Shown here: positions 55,817 to 64,000 of the stretch, one piece after another
How the letters are laid out: every line of letters begins with the position of its first letter
How positions within the stretch are numbered: position 1 is the stretch's first letter
Assembly: GCA_024220505.1 (NCBI GenBank)
Contig: JAKZZE010000012.1
Location: forward strand, 434,001 to 498,000
Direction of reading: 5' to 3'
Source of the DNA: Rhizopus arrhizus
Taxonomy: Eukaryota > Mucoromycota > Mucoromycetes > Mucorales > Rhizopodaceae
Length of the DNA stretch: 64,000 bases
Made by a program: the position numbers and the translations under genes
Notes under the pieces: model-generated
Databases searched by the model: none
What the model was told of the DNA's origin: nothing
Seen by the model: only the letters and a program-made list of their open reading frames with translations

Positions 55817-58800
55817 TTATTTAAAAGTAGCAGCAATTTCTGTACTCTTGACAAAATCAATACAGTGGAGACGATCATCCCGCGGGACAGAATAGACATC
55901 ATCCACATACACAAAGAATTGGTGTTTTTTATAATAATTACGAATCACTATGTCCATGAAACGGACTGAATCCATTTTTTGTGATTCGGTTGACCAAAGC
56001 TTTATGATAGCAATCTTGTCATTACTTAACGCTAAAGACAATCTGATCACGGCCTCTTCTAATTTACTAAAATAAATATTGATAAGCTGTCTATGCTTAC
56101 TGGTACACTTACTATTCTTTCATCCTTTCACTTTTAGCTGTCTTTAAGAGTGAAAAGATATCGTGTGGTAAAATAAACTTCCAATGTCCATTTGAAACAG
56201 CATCCGAATTTAACTATAAAAAGTCAATTATACACATGCGTTACTGTATCATTCTTACTTTTTATACCTTTTCAATCTGTTCACAAATTACGTCAATGAT
56301 AAAAGGACTTATCAAGATATTTTCAGCATCCGTTGTAACAAGTCCACCTGAATGGTTCGGGAATACTTGCTCTGGTGGTTGTATTTTTCCTGTAGGTGCA
56401 TTAGGCACGCCAAATTCCCATATTTGTGAAGAGGGTTCCTTTTTATGTCTTGTCAGTGTCCTTGAAAAGACTACTTCATTGCATCTATCAAACTATACAC
56501 AACCTATTCAGCACTCTTTATCATTTAAACACAGTATGCTTACCATCATGACGTAAATCTTTGGGTTTTTAACTGGTTTCAGTTTGGTGATCGCTTTGGT
56601 TAATAACGAGGCACATTCTGAATGTCCATAAACAATAAACTTGGCTTCTTTTTTCAATTGTTTCAGCTTTTTATTTTTTTAAAAAAGATAAGTAAAACAT
56701 ACAACTCTTCTTTTTTATATTTTACCTTGGAAGGAAAGCGTAGATAGGTAATAGCTTTTTCCCAACTAAATGATAAATGATCTCCTTTTGGTGCTAGATC
56801 CAACATATCTATACGAGTATGTACTTTGGATGGTATATTGTCGAGGTAAATAGCATACAATTGATGATTGGAAGCCAAAGAGTCAGTATCCGCTGGTAAA
56901 TTGGATAATTTATGCAAGTTTCCTACAGGAAGGAAAGCGAGTATTTGATTTGTACTATCAGAGTCATATGCTACTCCTGCCTACTATGTTGTTAATTCTA
57001 TTTTGTCTTTTCTTTTTCTTTTTTAACTTTACAATTTCATTTACTTGTAAGAAACTTTTCAGTTTGCTTACGTCTACTAATGATCCAGTACAATTAACTT
57101 TTATTAAACTAAATCTACTTTCACAAATCATGTTATCTAGAGTTTTTAGTGGAAAATAAGATACAATGTGTATATGATTAGGTTTCTTGGCTTGTCCAGC
57201 AATTAATTTTCTATATAAAAGATGTTAAAGATTAATTTGCAGTGTTACGATGAAAACTTACTGAATCTGATCTTTATGAAAGCACATTTCATTTCCATTT
57301 AATACAGCCGATGTAATAGGATCATCATTCTTGCATAAAACTGCGTCAATCGTTAAAGGTGTAAGCTCCATTCGTTCTGTCACAGCTACTTTGGATGACA
57401 GCGATGTGCTCAGCTTTGCTTTTTTCTGTGGATTGAGTCTCGGGTCTCTTGACTCGGCTAACCTCTTCAAGTTTGCGAGTTCGAGCCTGGGGTCTGCAGG
57501 TCTGTTGACTGTTTGAATTTGTTGCAGTTGTGGTGAAACTTGCATCTGCAAGTTGGGAACCAGTTGCTGTTGTGGATGCTTCAAGAGATTAGAAGTCGGT
57601 CGGGTAGAAGAAGCCATAGAAAGCGACTGTGATGAGCGCTGAGGATGACTAGGAGGCGTTGGAGCTGGAGGCTGCATCTTTGGATACGGATGAAGCGGGA
57701 GCGGTTGTCTATGTTGAGCCAATGCGCCAGGATTTGAAGAAACCTTCTGTTGAGATTGGAACGGTGGTGCCTGAGATGGCTTGGCTTCCGCTAGAGGTTG
57801 AACAAATGACTGCTGCCCTGATGGATGTTGCACTGGTAGTTGTTGTACTGGTGAATGTTGTATTGATGGTTGTGATGTTGCTCTGACTGGAGATGTACGT
57901 ACGTAAGAAGGATTGGATGGCCCTATACGAGCCGTATCAGTTTCTATTACATAAAATGAGACAAAAAAATCATGCACATGAATCTTATTCTATGCTTACG
58001 CTTTATATGATCCGTATCTTTTCTATAAGTTTCTTTAGGTCTAAAGCTGGCTCTGTCTAAAGGCGTAGTGACTGGGTATTGTGATGGTTTAAAAGAGCCG
58101 GATAATACCTTCTGTTTTTGTTTCACTTCTTTACTTTCTAATATTTTCTGTAAAGTTGTATCAATGTCCACAGTGGGTTGTACTGATCAAAAAGGAGAAA
58201 GTATTATTAACTGCATGCCATTTTGATAATAAAACTATTTACCTGTTGTCACGACGGGTGGTCGCTTAATTGAAGTGAATTTGGCAGGGGCCTTATGAAA
58301 AGAGTTTAACATTTATTCTGCAGAGGAGATATATTACGCAGCTTTTTACCTTTGCCAAGGATTTTGAAGAAGGCGTTTGAGAGGCTGTCTTGGAAGAAAC
58401 TACGGGAGGTGCAGGGTCCTTGTATTTGGAAGCTTTTCCACTGTCACTTTTAACATTAGGTCCAGATCGTTGCAAGCTACTGTTCATATTATTCTTTAAA
58501 GAAGTAATAGGTCTAGCTGATATCTGCTGCTTTTGCTTTTGCTTGCTGCTGCTGCTGCTACTACTAGTACTCGACAGGAAGTCGTTTTCATGGTTATTGA
58601 TCAAGCGATTGAATTCTTTGTTAACTGTGGTTCCTGACTGACACGAACTTAAAGAATGTTTTTCTTTCACTAATTGATCCTGTCCTTCTTTCTTTTCCTT
58701 TTTTATTTTGTTTATCTTATTTGCTGCTTTCTGTTTTGCTAAATTGCTTTCAAATTCGGCCAATATACTGGGACAATTCAAATTATCTTCAGGTTCCCAT

Positions 58801-59068
58801 GTGTTGTATCTAAAAAATTATATTGATTAGCAAAAAAAAAAAGGAGGGAGGCTTCATTAAGCCATTTATAAAACACGGTACTCTAATGAAGAAGAAAAAA
58901 AAAAGAATACTTTTAGTATTTCATTAAAAAGTTAAAATCTTAAAAATACCACGATTCACTATAGTTTTTCCATTTTATAAGATATTCTTTAGTGCCGTCG
59001 TGCAAAGTTCTTTTGTCACGAATTGTTTCGACTTCATAATAACTAGTTTCATCATCGTCCAGATCCAT
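55817..59068 (-). CDS. Chromodomain protein with Chp1-like architecture
   Basis: Start 59068. Residues ~9-60 are a chromodomain (YYEVETIRDKRTLHDGTKEY, LIKWKNYSES, then YNTWEPEDNLNCPSILAEFE) that keeps the three aromatic cage positions (Y, W, Y) needed to bind methylated H3K9. Then come ~400 disordered residues rich in Lys/Ser and later Pro/Gln (VQQLPVQHPSGQQSFVQPLA). A folded beta-rich region follows (NGNEMCFHKDQIQ, HIHIVSYFPLKTLDNMICES, NQILAFLPVGNLHKL), and then an alpha/beta C-terminal domain (GGLVTTDAENILISPFIIDV, NGHWKFILPHDIFSLLKTAK, LSNDKIAIIKLWSTE, HQFFVYVDDVYSVPRDDRLH). The order chromodomain, linker, SPOC-like, PIN-like is that of fission yeast Chp1 of the RITS complex. The chromodomain is certain; the C-terminal calls are inference. 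Confidence 0.7.
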
Positions 59069-60940
59069 GATTATTTTTATAGAAAAAAAAAAAATTGTTT
59101 AGTATCCGGATGCCGTCAAAAAGTTCTCCGTGTTGCCTTTTTGGGACATTTTCAATTGTCGGGTTTGTAAAACTACTCTATTGTTCAGTCTAGAGATCCC
59201 TTACTTGAATGACATAATCTGTAAGGTATATGAGTTTAACAATGAATCAAACATCAATAAAGGTAGATTGATGAATACATAAAGACAAGATATCAACCCA
59301 AGGGTCCCAAAGCCTATTTACATCACTCTTTATATATAAAATGAAATTCTTTGCTTATCAAGTATCTTTGAATACCTGTGACTACTTGCAAACCTTAGAA
59401 AGAATAGTATAGACATTGTTTCTGCTGTTTGAGTTCTTTTTTTCTACTCCCATTCGTGCCTCGAAAATAAAAGTGGATTTCACTATGCTTATTGACGTGA
59501 GAATGATCAATGCTGCGCATAAATCTGCTTGGTAATTACGAGCATTAATGATTTAATATGCTGCAGTGGATGATATCACCCTGCTGCGGGTGAGTTGAAT
59601 AGATTAGAAATATATGGTTTCTATATAGCTTCATGCTTTATCAGCTCCTTACTTTTTACATTGATTGGTTACTGTAATATGACCTTTCTGTATATATAAA
59701 GTAGGTATGATGACATTCTAAAGCCTAATGATTTTGTGATTAGAAAGAGTACAATCGAATAATATCCAAAGAGATTATGTGCATTTTCATCATTTTAAGA
59801 CATGAATCAAACTTGAGAGAGAATGATCTTTAAACTATGAAACCGAAAAAGATCAAACAAAAATTACCGCTTGGTCATAAAATTAAAAGACAAGTGTGTT
59901 TCTTTTTTTATGAATACAAAACTGTCAGATATGATTGAATCATTATTATTCTTCAAAGCAGTATTCGATGCTATCAAGGCTCTCTATTATGATGGATGCC
60001 GAGCGTCATTTTCTGTTCTATAGATCAGCCTATGAAGTTGTAGTGAAGCTATTTTGCACGATACAATTGAAATTCAGCAAAGCATCAATCACAGATCGTT
60101 CCTGAAAAGCTTATAAACGAGAACAGTGCTCACAAAGAAATCTTTAACTGAGAGACTACATTAAATAGTCATATCTGTTTATTTTTCTCATGCTTTTGTT
60201 GGTAGAGAATTTGATGCGATGAAGAATATGTTTTATTGAAAGATAAGTTATGGCTTTGAAGCCTTCATAACAGATCACCTTTCTTACTTTTTAAAAAGGA
60301 GGTTCTTGTCTTGCTTGTTTATTTTAAAGTAAACGTTTGGTTGATAAGAATTTGCAATTTTTTTCTTTGAGAAAGAAAAAATAGATAAATTCATTTACTC
60401 AAAATTATATAGAAAATAGCATTTTATGAATGAATCAAATAAGCCCTTGGTAATCTTTAAAGCAGAATATTAAAAAAAAAAAAATTGTTTTTCCGACAAT
60501 TATACTTTTTGAAAGCCGCATTTATACACAAAAAAGATAAAAAAGAGTAAGCCAAATTTGCAACAAAGATAAGGACTTCAACTCAAAATGAAAGAGTGTA
60601 AAGATTTTATTCGATACATACGCTTTGGTCCTTTTATCATCATTTATTGATTGTACGCAGTAGAGCGATCATTTAAAAAAAAAAAAAATAAAAAAAAAAA
60701 TAAAAAAAAAAACATTTCTGTCTTTTAAAAGAGTTGTTCCTGAATTCACTTAAAATATTGTTGCCAAGATGAACCGATTTCTAGACAGAAAACACGTTTT
60801 TTTGTAAGAAATAATTTTTTTTATTATTATTGCTATTAAAAAAAAAATCCTAAAAAAAAGATTTTCTTTTTTTCTATTCAAAAATATAAAATAAAAAACA
60901 ATGATAGGCTAAATATACAAATGTAATACAAAGAAAGATA
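59069..60940. other. No supported gene
   Basis: Nearly 1.9 kb without a credible frame. It contains several A-rich runs near 60470, 60675-60712 and 60839. Confidence 0.5.
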
Positions 60941-61417
60941 TTATGACATAGTAGGGCTATGATGCATCATTACCAACAAGTGCGCAGCATCTTCGTCATC
61001 AGAAGACAATGTAGCTGATAATTTTCTTTGTTGTTCATAATAATAAGGCCGTAACCTTGTATCTGATATAGGCACATGGCTTGGTGATCGTGGCGCGTGT
61101 CTCTTTAACATACGGTCATTATGAAGGGGTGGTGATGTTGGATAGAACCTGTGATGTGACAACAGACGCTTTCGTTTTTTATCGTGCATGTTTAGTTTTG
61201 TTAAGCTTAAGGTCGGTTTTGTTACGCGTTCAAATAGACTGGATTCTAAAGTATGTAAATCTATATTCTCATAACCATGTTCTCTTTTAAAATTAGCAAG
61301 ACTTAATCGTGCTTTTAGTCGATAAGCTAACTATTTTTAAAAAAAGATAAGTATGATTACTTGTTTACTTTATCTCCTTACATTAGACATATCATATTGT
61401 TGAACTGATTGTGACAT
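60941..61417 (-). CDS. Small basic protein of unknown function, possibly Whi5/Nrm1-like
   Basis: Two exons: MSQSVQQYDMSN (from 61417) and, after a short intron, a second reading LAYRLKARLSLANFKREHGY, ENIDLHTLESSLFERVTKPT, then LNMHDKKRKRLLSHHRFYPT and an Arg/Pro/Ser-rich tail ending MMHHSPTMS. About 135 residues. The short helical motif RLKARLSLANFK is reminiscent of the GTB-type motif of fungal G1 repressors Whi5/Nrm1, and the tail has SP/TP sites as expected of a Cdk target. The resemblance is weak and I would not name the gene from it. Splice sites and codon use support that it is real. Confidence 0.5.
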
Positions 61418-62128
61418 TTTTCTATTATCATGTATTAAAGAAGAAAAAATAAAAGAAAAAGAAAAATAAATAAAAAAATAAAAAAAATAAAAAATATAAT
61501 CCGGTTTATAATTGAACAAATAAAAAAGCTTTATTTTATGCCGAAAAAAAAAAATAAAAAGTAAAAGAAAAAGAGAGAGAAAGGATGAAAGCACGCCACT
61601 CCACATGCTCATGTTTTAAATAGGAACTGAACCAATCAAATCTATTCTTTTTATCCCTTATTTAAAAAGGACTCTAATCTTAATTTGCACTTTCTGTGTG
61701 AGATTTTATATTTTCTCACTAAAGTGTTACACGATAATGAAGCCAATCATATCATTCATGTTGACTCCTTTTTATCGTGTGTATTAGTTGTGAAGGGTAT
61801 GATGAGTAGTCATTGAATATATAAAAAAGAAATTTTCTTTGTTGAATAGTTCAAGAGAATAGAATGAAATAATAAAGTTGATAAAAGTTATAATAAACAC
61901 GTATCATGTTTTATAAGCAAAAGTGTCTATACTTCAAATAGCAGAAAGGAGAATTAATTACACATTCTTTATGAAACGCGTTTCTATTTCTCAATACTGG
62001 TAATCACACGTGCAAAAGCATCTTTAGATTCTATTTCCATAAAAAAAAGAGGGAGAGAGAAAAGAGGAAAAGAGACTTTAAGCTTTTTATTTGGATTCAC
62101 TCTTTTTCTATTCGCGTTCTGTATTTTA

Positions 62129-62177
<49 letters not shown>

Positions 62178-62487
62178 CTCCTAAAAAGAAATACGTGTTG
62201 AATAAAGTCATAGAAAGATTTGCTTTCTTTTATTATGCATTTCTTTATAAACAAACGACAACAAGCCTCTTTTGTTATACACGAGAAAAAGAACGGACAG
62301 CTATTAAAGATGAATAGTATTTGCTTATCTCAAGTATGAGATTATCAACTAAACTGCCATTTATGAAAAAGAATGCTAAATGTCTTGCAAAAATAAAGCA
62401 ATTATACGCTACATAGTCTAACCAAAATATGTTATTTTCCATCTGAATGATCTTTTATGTCCCCCCTCCAATTGAAAAGGAGGTATT

Positions 62488-62518
<31 letters not shown>

Positions 62519-62575
62519 GGTTTTTAATAGATTGATTCGTCGGCTTTTTCTTTCTTCTTTTTATCCCTTTTCTTA
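61418..62575. other. Intergenic with long A homopolymers
   Basis: Divergent promoter region between the small basic protein and the kinase. It includes an A run of about 43 nt at 62132-62174 and another of about 24 nt at 62488-62511, only 65 bp before the kinase start. Confidence 0.6.
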
Positions 62576-63631
62576 ATGAAAGAGCAAATTGATGATGACG
62601 TTAATGATACAATAACCATGACAACCAATCTAGAAACCTTGATCAACGATGATTCATACAGCATATTTAAAGAACTCAATTATCCACACATGAGAAGACG
62701 ACGGTTTTATTCAACAGAAGTGACATCATCTGCAGAAAAGAGCATGATCAAATCACCTCCTATCACCACAGCAGCTGCATTTCTAGCGAACCTGATGTCA
62801 CCCGTAACACCACCAAGTAATCGAATCCAAGATTACGTCTTGGGTCCCGTCATCGGCTACGGAGGATTTTCGGTCGTTCACAAAGCACATCATCATCTAC
62901 GCATCAATCATGTTAGGGCGATCAAGGTCATTAATAAATACGCCATGTCTGATGTAGATTTACATCGATTCAAACGAGAGTTAACCATCTGGAAATCACT
63001 CTGTCATCCAAGGATTGTTAACCTTCAAAGGATCCTCAGACGGACGAACAATAACAAGCATGAGATTTATCTTGTCTGTGATTACTGTCCTGGTGGTACC
63101 CTACTTCAGCTTCTCAACAAACTCACTTGTTTACCTGAACATCATGCAAAGCGTATCTTTAAAGAACTCTGTCAGTGTGTTCACTATTTACATATCGACC
63201 GCAAAGTATGTCATAAAGATTTGAAGTTGGAAAACGTCTTGCTGGATGAAAACGGACATGTCAAACTATGTGATTTCGGTTTGGCTGTCTATCAACGGCC
63301 TCGAGAGAACAAGAGAGGGACAAGGGAACCCGTCGGTGGATCCTTGGCTTATGTTGCACCCGAACAGCTTCAAGTGGCTGTGCCACTGGCATGTCCCAAG
63401 ACAGACATCTGGTCCCTCGGCGTTATCTTGTATGCATTGGTGGTAGGTCAATTGCCTTTTATGGATACCTTTGACTTGAGATTGATTCAAAAGATACAAG
63501 ATGGCCTATTTGAGATGCCCACCTTTCTGTCTCTTCCACTTCAGCAGCTCATTTTGAGTTGCTTAGAAAAGGATCCAACCAAGAGACCAAGCATTGATCA
63601 ACTGCTTAAATACCCTTGGTTGCAATTATAA
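62576..63631 (+). CDS. Serine/threonine protein kinase (CAMK-like), intronless
   Basis: Single-exon gene of 351 codons. After ~80 variable residues the kinase domain starts at YVLGPVIGYGGFSVVHKAHH (glycine loop GYGGFS). The ATP-binding lysine is in RAIKVIN and the helix C glutamate in FKRELTIW. The catalytic loop reads VCHKDLKLENVLL (HKD instead of the common HRD), followed by CDFGLAV, GGSLAYVAPEQ, DIWSLGVILYALVVGQLPF and the closing KDPTKRPSIDQLLKYPWLQL. All catalytic residues are present, so it should be active. It resembles fungal CAMK/SNF1-related kinases, but no C-terminal regulatory domain follows the kinase fold. The absence of introns is unusual for this window. Confidence 0.9.
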   Translation: MKEQIDDDVNDTITMTTNLETLINDDSYSIFKELNYPHMRRRRFYSTEVTSSAEKSMIKSPPITTAAAFLANLMSPVTPPSNRIQDYVLGPVIGYGGFSVVHKAHHHLRINHVRAIKVINKYAMSDVDLHRFKRELTIWKSLCHPRIVNLQRILRRTNNNKHEIYLVCDYCPGGTLLQLLNKLTCLPEHHAKRIFKELCQCVHYLHIDRKVCHKDLKLENVLLDENGHVKLCDFGLAVYQRPRENKRGTREPVGGSLAYVAPEQLQVAVPLACPKTDIWSLGVILYALVVGQLPFMDTFDLRLIQKIQDGLFEMPTFLSLPLQQLILSCLEKDPTKRPSIDQLLKYPWLQL

Positions 63632-64000
63632 AAAAGTAAATAAAATTGCGTTCGGAGTTCATTAAAAAGGATTATGATTGGATCATATCATGTATGCCCG
63701 GACATACTGTTTCCTTTCTCCTTCACCATCCAAAAAAGTCCTTTCTCTTTCCTCACAACATAGTTATAGACATGGGATCCGATCGGTAAGCTCTCGTTTT
63801 TTTTTTTGTTTGGAAAAAAAAAAAAAAGAGACATCCATCCATCCATCCATCATGAAATAGAAAAAAACAACAACACAGAAAAATAAAAAGAGAAAGAAAG
63901 AGAGAGAGAGATTTGGAAATGGAAAAAAAGATAAAGATTGAACAGTGAAGCATGTCAATTTTGGATGGATGTCTAACTAATAAGACAAAAAACTAAAAAT
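63632..64000. other. Intergenic with (ATCC)n microsatellite
   Basis: A short ATCC repeat at about 63833-63852 and GA-rich runs (63888-63912). No gene seen. Confidence 0.7.

Noticed and set aside
61370..61612. Reverse-strand Phe-rich 80-codon frame
   Set aside because: Product of an A-rich tract; the true first exon of the small basic protein uses only its last few codons.

Overview
This window is nuclear DNA of a filamentous fungus, most likely an early-diverging Mucoromycota (Mucorales-type) species. The DNA is AT-rich, most genes have many short GT-AG introns (about 50-80 bp), start codons sit behind pyrimidine-rich leaders, and the repeats include Tc1/mariner-like and Mutator-like transposase relics. 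The proteins are fungal: Zn2Cys6 regulator, Atp19, Iml2, Jac1, heterotrimeric G gamma. The exact species cannot be told from the window.

Layout. 1-3.5 kb: a truncated MFS transporter start and a broken Tc1-like transposase. 3.7-9.0 kb: JAC1 and, only 41 bp upstream of it, an unusual nucleoside diphosphate kinase-domain protein with a very long charged tail. 9.9-16.7 kb: RPL5, a two-START-domain membrane protein, and an AIF/FSP1-like oxidoreductase. 16.9-22.3 kb: IML2 and a secreted double-psi barrel protein. 22.4-28.4 kb: a 5.05-kb element with perfect 405-bp terminal inverted repeats carrying one gene of unknown function, with an ORF1-only retroelement sitting on its right tip. 28.6-32.5 kb: ATP19 and a Mutator-like relic. 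32.5-37.3 kb: pyruvate dehydrogenase E2, a 266-bp inverted repeat, and a Kar9-like coiled-coil protein. 37.5-47.3 kb: Zn2Cys6 regulator, a 1.15-kb TIR element, a divergent protein-repair pair (PCMT and DJ-1), G gamma, TMS1/Serinc and a DUF218 protein. 48.8-53.3 kb: a Myb/SANT-like protein and a nested cluster of three ORF1-only retroelements around a 115-bp MITE. 54.4-63.6 kb: a ubiquitin E2, a chromodomain protein resembling Chp1, a small basic protein and a protein kinase.

The genes are mostly unrelated housekeeping and regulatory functions. The mobile DNA is the most remarkable part. Four copies of an ORF1-like retroelement, which encodes a coiled-coil/RRM-like protein but no reverse transcriptase, lie at the extreme ends of DNA transposons (the 5-kb element and a MITE, or in a target duplication derived from its end). 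All four point outward, carry 13-15 bp target duplications beginning with GTA, and end in TTTAATC or TTTATTC. Because one site was used at both ends of a MITE, two copies face each other as a 1.1-kb near-palindrome. This looks like a retroelement that homes to transposon termini.
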